Below, in pieces: positions 1-7,423 of a DNA stretch of 61,852 nt. The stretch comes from an uncultured Muribaculum sp. Its GTDB lineage: Bacteria; Bacteroidota; Bacteroidia; Bacteroidales; Muribaculaceae. The notes under the pieces are model-generated. The model saw only the letters and a program-made list of their open reading frames with translations, was not told the origin of the DNA and made no database searches. The DNA is taken from positions 1 to 61,852 of the forward strand of contig CAJUMZ010000019.1 of NCBI GenBank assembly GCA_910587665.1, given 5' to 3'. Position 1 is the first letter of the stretch. Every line of letters begins with the position of its first letter. The translations under genes and the position numbers were made by a program.

Positions 1-37
1 GCATGAAAGCCTATTTTTTGCATGGCTGAAAAATGAA

Positions 38-73
38 AAGAGGCCGTCTAAAACTGGTTAGACAGCCTCTTTT
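38..73 (-). terminator. Intrinsic terminator (bidirectional) after the M13 peptidase gene
   Basis: A 15-bp stem (AAAGAGGCCGTCTAA with TTAGACAGCCTCTTT, one mismatch) encloses a 5-base loop. T-runs lie on both outer sides, so it can stop transcription from either strand. It sits 20 bp past the stop of the M13 peptidase gene. A near-identical hairpin ends the last gene of the window. Confidence 0.8.
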
Positions 74-93
74 TATTACTGTAAAGCGGTTGA

Positions 94-2139
94 TCACCAG
101 ATCACCACCTGCTCCTCGGCGGGGCGGTACATCTTGTCGCCCTCCTTGATGCCGAATGCCTCGAAGAAGGGAGTGATGTTGCGGAGAGTCACGTTGACAC
201 GGTTCTCGCCGAGCGAGTGTACGTCACCTGTGGTAAGCGAGCGTATCTCCTCCGGGCGGATGTTGCCTGCCCAGATATTTGCATAATTGAGGTAGAACAC
301 CTGCATCGGGTCATAGCCGTCGATCTTTGCCGAGTCGGCGGTGATGTCCACACCCTTTTTCTTCTGCGAGTCAAGGAAGGCGGTGCGGGATATGCGGAGA
401 CCGCCCTGGTCGGCGATATTCTCACCGAGGGTATACTGACCGTTGGCATGAAGTCCGGGAAGCACCTCGACCTCGTCAAACTGTGCCACGAGACCCTTGG
501 CCATCTTGTCAAAAGCCTCCTTATCCTCGGCAGTCCACCAGTTGGCCATGTTGCCCTCTGCGTCAAAATTGCAACCCTGGTCGTCAAATCCGTGAGTCAT
601 CTCATGTCCGATCACCACGCCTATGCCGCCGTAGTTCTCGGCATCGCTCGCCGCAGCGTCAAAGAAAGGAGCCTGGAGGATACCGGCCGGGAACACGATC
701 TCATTGGCAAGCGGGTTGTAATAGGCGTTGACGGTCTGCGGTGTCATGCCCCACTCGGTGCGGTCCACCGGCTTGCCCCATTTTGCATACTCCTCAGCCT
801 GATGCCACATGCCTACATTGTGCATGTTCTCGTAATAGGAGAGCTTCGGGTCGATGTTCATAGTGGTGTAATCCTTCCACTTGTCGGGATAGCCGATCTT
901 CACGGTAAAAGCATTGAGCTTCTTGATGGCGTTGAGCTTGGTGTCGTCGCTCATCCAGGGAAGGTTGATGATATGCTTGCCGAGGGCGGTGCGGAGGTTT
1001 TCGACAAGACCTATCATATACTGCTTTGACGACTCGGGGAAATACTCCTCTACATAGAGCTGGCCCACTGCCTCGCCAAGGGCACCCTCGGTAGCTCCGA
1101 GCGCACGCTTCCAGCGGGGACGCTGCTGCTCCACGCCGCTCATCACCTTGCTGAACTCAAATGAGGCGTCGGTAAACTTGTCGGAGAGGCGCGACGCAGC
1201 CTGAGCCACATACTTCCACAGGTAATAGTCCTTGATCTCACGGTCGGTAAGCGAAGCCATCAGGTTGTTGGCCTGTGCCACGGAGCTAAGCTCGGTCACG
1301 ATCACCGTCTCGGGCGACGCGATACCCATCGTCTCGATAAAGAAGCGATCCCAGTTGACGGCGGGATACATCTCCTTGAGCTGAGCGAAAGAGCGCGGAT
1401 TGTACATCGCCGGGATATTGCGGCTCTGCTCGCGTGTCCACGCTGAGTCGGCAAGGGCGGTCTCGATCTTCATCACGTTTTTCATGATGCGCGAGGCGTC
1501 TTTCTTCGAGTAGCCGGCATTTTGCATCTGCTTCACGATAAGCTTCTGGTAAGCTTCGCGCACTTCCTTGTTACGCTTGTCGTTAAGCAGGTAATAGTCA
1601 CGGTCACCGAGACCCATGCCGCCTCCGCTCACATACATCGCATACTCGCGGCTGTTGGCAAGGTCCTCCATCGGACCCGCACCGAAAAACGGGCTTGCAT
1701 AGTTGCCGTGCATCCAGAGGAACAGATCCTCCATTCCCTCGTGGGGAGTGGTCTCGATCTTCTTCAAGTCGGCGAGAATGGGCTTTGCACCCTCGGCGTT
1801 ACGACGCACCGAGTCCATAGCCTGTGAATAGATGGTCCACACCTTGAAAGCCACCGTACCCGGCTCCGGGTTGGTCTTTCCAAGGTTAAGCACGATGTTT
1901 TTCACCCTCACCTCCGAAGAGTCATTGAGGGTGTCGAAGTTACCGTAGCGCGCATGTTCGGCTGTAAGCGGATGCGCCTCTTGCCACCCCTTGTTGACAT
2001 GCTTGTAGAAGTCGGTCGCCGCAGGGGTCGAATTGTCAAAATAAGCGGGGTTGAGGCTCTTCAGATGCTCCTCGGCCGATGCCGAGAGAGTGATGCCGAA
2101 AGCCACACCCAGCCCAAGAATAAATTTTACTGATTTCAT
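94..2139 (-). CDS. M13 family zinc metallopeptidase (neprilysin/PepO-like), secreted
   Basis: A secreted or periplasmic zinc endopeptidase of the neprilysin/endothelin-converting family, which cuts oligopeptides. The N-terminus is a signal peptide (MKSVKFILGLGVAF...SASAEE). The long N-terminal M13 domain is followed by the catalytic domain with the NAYYNP motif, the zinc motif HEMTH (in VIGHEMTHGFDDQG) and the downstream ENIADQGG motif that supplies the third zinc ligand, so the active site looks intact. About 680 residues is the usual family length. The start at MKSVKF was preferred over one ten codons upstream because it begins a clean signal peptide. The gene stands alone, with a terminator just past its stop. 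Confidence 0.93.
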   Translation of the reverse strand: MKSVKFILGLGVAFGITLSASAEEHLKSLNPAYFDNSTPAATDFYKHVNKGWQEAHPLTAEHARYGNFDTLNDSSEVRVKNIVLNLGKTNPEPGTVAFKVWTIYSQAMDSVRRNAEGAKPILADLKKIETTPHEGMEDLFLWMHGNYASPFFGAGPMEDLANSREYAMYVSGGGMGLGDRDYYLLNDKRNKEVREAYQKLIVKQMQNAGYSKKDASRIMKNVMKIETALADSAWTREQSRNIPAMYNPRSFAQLKEMYPAVNWDRFFIETMGIASPETVIVTELSSVAQANNLMASLTDREIKDYYLWKYVAQAASRLSDKFTDASFEFSKVMSGVEQQRPRWKRALGATEGALGEAVGQLYVEEYFPESSKQYMIGLVENLRTALGKHIINLPWMSDDTKLNAIKKLNAFTVKIGYPDKWKDYTTMNIDPKLSYYENMHNVGMWHQAEEYAKWGKPVDRTEWGMTPQTVNAYYNPLANEIVFPAGILQAPFFDAAASDAENYGGIGVVIGHEMTHGFDDQGCNFDAEGNMANWWTAEDKEAFDKMAKGLVAQFDEVEVLPGLHANGQYTLGENIADQGGLRISRTAFLDSQKKKGVDITADSAKIDGYDPMQVFYLNYANIWAGNIRPEEIRSLTTGDVHSLGENRVNVTLRNITPFFEAFGIKEGDKMYRPAEEQVVIW

Positions 2140-2313
2140 TTTTAACTTTGATGAAATATAATTGGTCATTTAAGTATTATGTCAAATTGCAGGAAATATG
2201 CCATAAGCGATTGCAAAAATACTCAAAGTTTTGCAAACATCCGCCATATTTCCAAGTTTTCCCCAACCTTACGCCTGTCATCTACGTTATTACTTGCAAA
2301 AACGCCTACCATT

Positions 2314-2679
2314 ATGACAGAGATAGCATTAAAGCGGGCCTACGAGCCTGCATCGCCCGACGACGGCTACCGGGTGCTCGTCGACCGGCTATGGCCACGC
2401 GGCATGAGCCACGCCACCCTCCATTACGACCTGTGGGAAAAAGAGCTTGCCCCCTCCACGGAGCTGCGCGAGTGGTATCACCTCGATCCCGATCACCGAT
2501 GGGATGAGTTTGCTACGCGCTACGCGGCAGAACTGCGAGCCAATCCCGATTTCCCGGGGTTTGTAAGGCAGTTGGGCGAGCACAAGAAAGTCACCCTACT
2601 CTTCGGCTCCCACGACACAGCTCACAACAACGCAGTAGTGCTCCGCGACCTGATCGCCGCCGCCCTCACCCCCGCATAG
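2314..2679 (+). CDS. DUF488 family protein (YeaO-like)
   Basis: A small cytoplasmic protein of about 121 residues, the usual DUF488 size. The family signature RVLVDRLWPRGMSH is near residue 20, and the EWYHLD and LLFGSHDTAHNNA motifs fit the family. The biochemical role of DUF488 proteins is not established. The start at MTEIALKRAY was chosen because the open frame upstream of it is not family-like. A composite hairpin repeat begins two bases after the stop codon. Confidence 0.85.
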   Translation: MTEIALKRAYEPASPDDGYRVLVDRLWPRGMSHATLHYDLWEKELAPSTELREWYHLDPDHRWDEFATRYAAELRANPDFPGFVRQLGEHKKVTLLFGSHDTAHNNAVVLRDLIAAALTPA

Positions 2680-2680
2680 T

Positions 2681-2901
2681 ATGTATCTGAAAGATACGTC
2701 TTGACGATTCTTTCAGAAATCAATTCGCTTCTTCACCCCCTTTCCGGTGGAGTCGCTGCGCTCCGCCACCGGCTATCTACGGATCAATCCCCCGGATTGC
2801 CGCATCCTAACCGCCGGATTGTCTTGCAACCTTCCGTAGGGGCGACCGGAAGGTCGACCGCTCACACGAGGCTGTGCCACAACCGCCGGAGGGCGGTTGC
2901 T
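2681..2901. repeat. Composite multi-hairpin intergenic repeat, copy A
   Basis: A chain of short inverted repeats separated by short spacers. In order: GTATCT-GAA-AGATAC (2683-2697); CCGGTGG...CCACCGG; CAATCC-CCC-GGATTG; the 25-bp element with CGACC-GGAA-GGTCG (2836-2860); and AACCGCC-GGAG-GGCGGTT (2881-2898). The same elements recur in the same order in copy B at 3571-3820. The two copies bracket the 140-residue membrane protein gene. Confidence 0.85.
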
Positions 2902-2905
2902 TCCG

Positions 2906-3328
2906 CTATTTCAAGAAGTTATCTTTCCGCCACAGGTAGCCGAGTCCGTCATTAAATCCTACCGCACTATATATCCGATACATGTCGAGGCATGCTCCCA
3001 AAGCGATTGTAACAGCCGGCAATATGACCATCGAATCCTTATAAAGGCAGATAAAGCATCCGCAACCAACAATCACCATGATATCAACAAAATATCCGAG
3101 CCAAAATGATGATTTGACAGCACGGATTATTAAGACAAAACCAATAATGAACAGGATTATATCAAGTGTCCATCCCGCAATCTGTGACAACAGATCACTA
3201 TAAGCAGGGTGTTCTATTGGCATGTAAGCCCAGTCAAGACCGATTGCGCCAAGCAATGTCTTTATTCCAACCAGAAAAATCAATCCCTCAAACATGCAGA
3301 TCACTTTCTGCGTATTTAAATTTTCCAT
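2906..3328 (-). CDS. Hypothetical integral membrane protein, 140 residues
   Basis: I do not recognise a family. The protein is strongly hydrophobic with about four predicted membrane segments: roughly residues 12-30, 52-70 (LDIILFIIGFVLIIRAV), 76-96 (LGYFVDIMVIVGCGCFICLY) and 100-116. It lies alone, between two copies of a composite hairpin repeat (2681-2901 and 3571-3820). This raises the possibility that gene and repeats moved or duplicated together. No conserved catalytic motif is visible. Confidence 0.7.
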   Translation of the reverse strand: MENLNTQKVICMFEGLIFLVGIKTLLGAIGLDWAYMPIEHPAYSDLLSQIAGWTLDIILFIIGFVLIIRAVKSSFWLGYFVDIMVIVGCGCFICLYKDSMVILPAVTIALGACLDMYRIYSAVGFNDGLGYLWRKDNFLK

Positions 3329-3424
3329 TTCAAGTTTAATTAAATAGTATCAATTACCTACAAAGATAGTCAATTTATTAATAATTTCATCGAATTATCA
3401 TCCGGATACCACCTTGCCTCACTG

Positions 3425-3551
3425 CGGTCGACCTTCCGGTCGCCCCTACGCACCGCACATCGAGTTTGTTGATGCCATGACGGGGAGCGCACGAGTGTCC
3501 AAAGGACACTTCTTTGAATAGCCGGCGGCAGAGCGAAGCGATACCGCCGGC
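3425..3551. repeat. Cluster of short hairpins, including an inverted copy of the 25-bp GGAA-loop element
   Basis: 3425-3449 is the reverse complement of the 25-bp element in copies A and B. It is followed by AGTGTCC-AAA-GGACACT (3494-3510) and by GCCGGCGG/CCGCCGGC (arms 3521-3528 and 3544-3551). No coding potential is apparent. Together with copy B and the inverted repeat after it, this fills the 3329-4054 gap. Confidence 0.8.
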
Positions 3552-3570
3552 TGCAAGATAATAGCACATT

Positions 3571-3820
3571 ATGTATCTGAAAGATACGCCTTGACAATTC
3601 TTTCAGAATTAATTCGCTTCTTCACCCCTTCCCGGTGGAGTCGCTTCGCTCCACCACCGGCTATTCACGGATCAATCCTCCGGATTGTAGCCCCTAAACC
3701 ACCGGATTGCCACGCACAACCGCTGTAGGGGCGACCGGAAGGTCGACCGCACCGCACACACCCGGACATGCCATACTCTCATCGGCATCCGCCATGCCAC
3801 AACCGCCGGAGGGCGGTTGC
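3571..3820. repeat. Composite multi-hairpin intergenic repeat, copy B
   Basis: Second copy of the chain seen at 2681-2901, with the same hairpins in the same order: GTATCT-GAA-AGATAC; GGTGGAG...CTCCACC; CAATCC-TCC-GGATTG; the 25-bp element at 3725-3749; and AACCGCC-GGAG-GGCGGTT at 3801-3818. Spacers and loops differ from copy A while the stems are kept. Confidence 0.85.
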
Positions 3821-3826
3821 ATCCGG

Positions 3827-4012
3827 TTAACCGCGGGTAGCCACGGATGGGGCACCCGTGGACAGAGCGTCATCCCCTCGCATCCCAACCCCCGACAGCG
3901 GGGTTGCATACACTCGCCCATGCGACAGATTGCATATGCAACCGCCTCCGGGGTTGACAGGTTAATGATACACGGCAGCCACGGGTGCCCCATCCGGGGC
4001 TACCCGCGGTTT
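3827..4012. repeat. Long inverted repeat with internal palindromes
   Basis: Arms of about 33 bp (3829-3861 and 3979-4011) are near-perfect reverse complements. The left arm starts AACCGCGGGTAGCCACGG and the right arm ends GGCTACCCGCGGT. Between them are AACCCC/GGGGTT (3887-3892 with 3900-3905) and a perfect 12-bp palindrome TTGCATATGCAA (3930-3941). No gene is visible here. Confidence 0.8.
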
Positions 4013-4054
4013 ACCACATGATTCCCCGCCGGGGAATTTTACCGATCGCGATTG

Positions 4055-4309
4055 TTAGTATTTGAAGTATATTGACAATGATACATTTATAATAGCCAGG
4101 ATTACAATTGCCACCACTTGTAATCTCACCGTTTTCTTAACTTCTTTCTGAGGATGAAATGAAAGGCTAAACAATGCTATCAATATTGCCACAGTCATTA
4201 AAATCGAATAAATCGCATCACAAACGGACTCATTAAAGAATCGATTTGCCACAATTAAAATAGCCGGGACAATCCCTTCAATCCAACAATTGAAACTAAG
4301 TGTCTTCAT
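4055..4309 (-). CDS. Small hydrophobic membrane protein, translationally coupled to the upstream lipoprotein
   Basis: 84 residues, no family recognised. There are about three hydrophobic segments: residues 10-24 (IEGIVPAILIVANRF), 33-50 (IYSILMTVAILIALFSLSF) and 62-82 (RLQVVAIVILAIINVSLSIYF). Its ATG overlaps the stop of the lipoprotein gene by one base (TAATG), which suggests coupled translation and a joint function. Small multi-span proteins coupled to a secreted hydrophobic peptide are often immunity proteins. That reading is inference here. The stretch is more AT-rich than panB or the his operon. Confidence 0.6.
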   Translation of the reverse strand: MKTLSFNCWIEGIVPAILIVANRFFNESVCDAIYSILMTVAILIALFSLSFHPQKEVKKTVRLQVVAIVILAIINVSLSIYFKY

Positions 4310-4950
4310 TAATCACAAGCGGCAGTTGAAACTATACTCCACAATACAACGAATGCAGCACCGCCAGCTCCACCTGTGGGCACAGACAATATTATGCCAA
4401 CCTCCCAACCAAGAAGTCCCATTGCTCCATTACAGAGAATAGCTTCAACTTGTTTTCTTGATATTATTCTTGTGCATACAGCTGTATTTGTTTCAGGATG
4501 ATATGTCATCTCAAGAAGAGGAGAGCCATTTTCATCATACATCATAAATACATTTTTAGATGTTTCACACATCTGCAAAATCATTGGTGATGAATCAGGT
4601 TTTGAAATCTTGTAATACGCTCCGGCAACAAGAGGTGTGTTATCCTTAGCAGGAACCATTTGAAGTTGTAGATCTTTATCATAATTTCGTACTTGAACAG
4701 CCTTATCGACATCCCATTTTGATGATTTGGAACTAATTGCAGCCATATTATTTATAGCTCGCGAACAAACAGAATCATTCTCTTCCTCCAAATAATATAA
4801 GAAATCCTCGTTGATTTCTTCCTTACTGATACTTGTCAACGGGTTAATTGCGCTATCAGCGACCGGTTCATCAGTTGAATTACATGCAACAAATGTTGCG
4901 GTTGTTAGCACTGCGGCACAAAATGCGCCAAACAAAATTTTCTTTTTCAT
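4309..4950 (-). CDS. Lipoprotein with Gly/Ala-rich hydrophobic C-terminal tail (bacteriocin-like?)
   Basis: 213 residues. A lipoprotein signal ends at Cys23 (TFVAC-NSTDEP), and the acidic residues after the Cys resemble Bacteroidetes surface-export signals. The middle (residues 75-165) is a soluble region of unknown fold. The last 40 residues form a hydrophobic Gly/Ala-rich tail flanked by Cys173 and Cys212, with a GGAGGAA run around residues 193-199. Such tails are seen in membrane-active bacteriocins such as colicin V. I recognise no family outright, so the bacteriocin reading is a hypothesis. It is followed by the coupled 84-residue membrane protein and preceded by the DUF3244-like gene and the divergent TPR regulator. 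Confidence 0.6.
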   Translation of the reverse strand: MKKKILFGAFCAAVLTTATFVACNSTDEPVADSAINPLTSISKEEINEDFLYYLEEENDSVCSRAINNMAAISSKSSKWDVDKAVQVRNYDKDLQLQMVPAKDNTPLVAGAYYKISKPDSSPMILQMCETSKNVFMMYDENGSPLLEMTYHPETNTAVCTRIISRKQVEAILCNGAMGLLGWEVGIILSVPTGGAGGAAFVVLWSIVSTAACD

Positions 4951-5015
4951 GTTGTAAAAAATTTAAAATGTTAATAATATTGGTTGAAAATTTAGTGTTT
5001 AATCGGGTTGGTCGG

Positions 5016-5122
5016 CGGTCGACCTTCCGGTCGCCCCTACGCTTTAGTGTGGGCAATATATCGTCAAGGCTCATAGACGACGTATTATCCCGTGTCTGTA
5101 GGGGCGACCGGGAGGTCGACCG
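5016..5122. repeat. Facing pair of 25-bp GGAA/GGGA-loop hairpin elements
   Basis: 5016-5040 is the reverse-complement form of the element and 5098-5122 is the forward form (with a GGGA loop: CGACC-GGGA-GGTCG). They face each other across 57 bp, between the lipoprotein gene and the DUF3244-like gene. They belong to the same family as the elements at 2836, 3425 and 3725. Confidence 0.85.
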
Positions 5123-5135
5123 CGATGTAGATCTA

Positions 5136-5501
5136 TCAATCGGCGGTTTCTGTCAGGTAGAATGAGGAGTCGGTGACATTGCCGGCATTGTCAATAAGCA
5201 AGATGTCGTAGTCTCCACCCTCGCATCCGCGAAGATTTATGTCCAAGGTGGCATGACGCGAAGCTGAGATCTCGTCATGATATACAACTCCCTCCGGTCC
5301 GGAAATAATCGCTTTTGCTTCCATGCGCTCATTAAATGTGATGGATAACTTTTTCTCCGGCTCATCGACAGTGATGTCAATAGGCTTCTCGGTGGTTCCT
5401 TTCGTATTATTCATTCCTTTTTGCTTATAATATGTAATTTCTTCAGCATAAGTTAAAAGTGAACAGCTTAATGCCGCTGTGATAAAAATTTGTTTAATCA
5501 T
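5136..5501 (-). CDS. Small secreted protein, DUF3244-like
   Basis: 121 residues with a signal peptide (MIKQIFITAALSCSLLTYA). The mature part reads as a small beta-sandwich: a KKLSITFNERMEAKAIISGPEG strand pair and a final GGDYDILLIDNAGNV strand typical of extracellular Ig-like add-on domains. It resembles the DUF3244 family of gut Bacteroidales; the assignment is from memory of the pattern. It has its own promoter (5529-5559), is divergent from the TPR regulator, and lies upstream of the lipoprotein gene. A protein of similar size and design stands next to the second TPR regulator at 56576-56959. Confidence 0.65.
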   Translation of the reverse strand: MIKQIFITAALSCSLLTYAEEITYYKQKGMNNTKGTTEKPIDITVDEPEKKLSITFNERMEAKAIISGPEGVVYHDEISASRHATLDINLRGCEGGDYDILLIDNAGNVTDSSFYLTETAD

Positions 5502-5528
5502 GTTCGCTTAATGTTAAAAGTTTCGATG

Positions 5529-5559
5529 CAAAATTACATCCACCGTCAACAATGGACAA
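5529..5559 (-). promoter_or_regulatory. Bacteroidetes-type promoter for the DUF3244-like gene
   Basis: On the minus strand: TTG, a 20-bp spacer, then TAATTTTG (5529-5536), matching the TAnnTTTG -7 box. The start codon at 5501 lies 28 bp downstream. Confidence 0.6.
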
Positions 5560-5749
5560 TGAAAAGTCGGGGACAAACGGTAGACGAACTTTCGCCCATC
5601 GAGACAGACAATACTCCTATCTTACAAGCACTTAACTCAGGTGGATTTTTTGACACCGGGGACAAATGGTTTTTCCGTCCTAAAAATCGGCTTGGAAAAT
5701 GAAGAAATTAGCAGTATCTTTATGGAAAATCTAATATTTTGCTTTAGAA

Positions 5750-7423
5750 ATGACACGTACAATATTCATCATATTATTTTCTTTTTTATTATCCGGATTA
5801 TTCGGTTGTGACAGGCATGTCAACAACGCCCGGCTTGCCGAAGCCGACAGCCTGATGTTCATTTCGCCGGAAAAATCGCTGTCGATACTCGAGTCGATAA
5901 CCGACAAATCAGGATATAGCCGCGGGGAGCTTGCCGAATACGCTTTTCTTCTATCGCAGGCAAGGTCACGCAACCATATCACCCCCGAAAATGATTCACT
6001 TATCAAAATCGCCATTGACTATTATGCACAACACAAAGATGCTCGTCGACGAGCTTGGTGCCATGTCGTGGCAAGCGATGTATATGATGTGCTTGGCAAT
6101 GACTCTTTGGCTATATTCTATGCACGCGATGCCGAAAAATTATCTCAAAATATAGGTGACCTAAGACTTAAATGCTACGCCAACTACTTTCTCGGATATA
6201 TGCTTAGATATCAACAGCCCTATGAAGAAAGTAGCCATTATCTCAATGAAGCGAAAAAATATGCCAAGGAAATAAACGACACGTCACATATAATATTATC
6301 ACTTATTGATTTGTCCGGGAATGCCCTATCGAACACTGAATATGATGAAACATTAAGCTATCTTTATCAAGCTATTCCATATTGCAAATCTCCCAAATGG
6401 AATACATACCAACCTTTTATCCATGCAAAATTATCTGCAGTATATGCCCAGAAAAAAGATTTCCAAACAGCTTTGCTCAATGTCAATCGCTCCCTCAATT
6501 TAATATGCCCGTCAGATAGCATTACAAACTCAAGTGCTTTATTTCAATTAAAAGGCAATATTCTTGCCGACATGGGACAATGGGACTCAGTCCCGTATTT
6601 TGCAAAAAAAGGGTTGACCGACAGTGCATTTGTCACTCGCGGCATGTATGACATTACTATGATGAAATGGGCGGAGGGGACAGGCAATTACCGGAAGGCA
6701 CTTGAATATTCAAAGCATTATGCCGAGATGCTCGACTCCATATATAAAGAAAAAACCGAAAACAAGATGATGGAGATGCAGCGCAAATATGACCTCACCC
6801 AGGCAAAAATCGAGAGCGACCGATTGAAGATAAAATCGCAGCACAACAGCATAATCACACTGGGGGTCTTACTGGCATGCTGCGCACTGACTATAGTCGT
6901 CATCATTTCCATCAACCTTTATAAGAAACTGCGTCGTGAACGCAAGGAGCATACCTCCGAACGAAACCGCCGACTCATAGCCGACGAGCGGCGGCGTCAC
7001 CGGCTTCTCTCCCATAACGACGTGATAGCGAAAGTGATGTCGATAAACCGCCATGACGACAAAGAGCAGCTGAAGCGGGGCAACGGGCTGTCGCTCACTG
7101 CCGACGAGACGGCAAAACTGATTGAGGCGGTCGACGAGTGCTATGAAGGATACCTTACAAAGCTTGCCGAAGAGCATCCGTCGCTCAATCAGAACGACCT
7201 TGCAATCTGCGCCATGATACTGCTTAAAGTACCGAACCGCGACATGGTGATACTTTCGGGGCTGTCCTACGATACAATGAAAAAGCGCAAGCTTCGCCTG
7301 CGCAACGAAAAGCTATGCATCGACAAGAATGTCGACGACTGGCTTATGAACGAAAGTCGCGTCTATGTCGATGACATAGACGCGAAGTATAACGATCCTG
7401 ACAATGAGGAAGCCAAGGATTAG
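5750..7423 (+). CDS. Membrane-anchored TPR regulator with C-terminal DNA-binding-like region
   Basis: 557 residues. A lipoprotein-type signal ends at Cys20 (GLFGC). Residues about 30-330 are tetratricopeptide-like helical repeats. A coiled coil (KTENKMMEMQRKYDLTQAKIE) leads into one transmembrane helix at about 368-390. The cytoplasmic C-terminus has a basic linker and a helical region (NQNDLAICAMILLKVPNRDMV...SYDTMKKRKLRLR) resembling a LuxR/GerE-type helix-turn-helix. Known Bacteroidetes proteins of this plan are thought to be one-component sensors that carry an external signal to transcription. It is divergent from the DUF3244-like gene and has a paralogue at 57213-58838. Its stop overlaps the convergent panB stop. 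Confidence 0.75.
   Translation: MTRTIFIILFSFLLSGLFGCDRHVNNARLAEADSLMFISPEKSLSILESITDKSGYSRGELAEYAFLLSQARSRNHITPENDSLIKIAIDYYAQHKDARRRAWCHVVASDVYDVLGNDSLAIFYARDAEKLSQNIGDLRLKCYANYFLGYMLRYQQPYEESSHYLNEAKKYAKEINDTSHIILSLIDLSGNALSNTEYDETLSYLYQAIPYCKSPKWNTYQPFIHAKLSAVYAQKKDFQTALLNVNRSLNLICPSDSITNSSALFQLKGNILADMGQWDSVPYFAKKGLTDSAFVTRGMYDITMMKWAEGTGNYRKALEYSKHYAEMLDSIYKEKTENKMMEMQRKYDLTQAKIESDRLKIKSQHNSIITLGVLLACCALTIVVIISINLYKKLRRERKEHTSERNRRLIADERRRHRLLSHNDVIAKVMSINRHDDKEQLKRGNGLSLTADETAKLIEAVDECYEGYLTKLAEEHPSLNQNDLAICAMILLKVPNRDMVILSGLSYDTMKKRKLRLRNEKLCIDKNVDDWLMNESRVYVDDIDAKYNDPDNEEAKD

Noticed and set aside
2681..3820. CRISPR array
   Set aside because: Repeat units are not evenly spaced, have internal hairpins of different sequence, and no cas gene is near.
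3694..4021. Open frames on both strands across the 3.7-4.0 kb repeat zone
   Set aside because: They translate the hairpin repeats, are Pro/Cys/Arg-rich without family features, and mirror each other on both strands.
5490..5702. 70-residue plus-strand frame between the DUF3244-like gene and the TPR regulator
   Set aside because: It overlaps the promoter region of the divergent genes and shows no recognisable domain.
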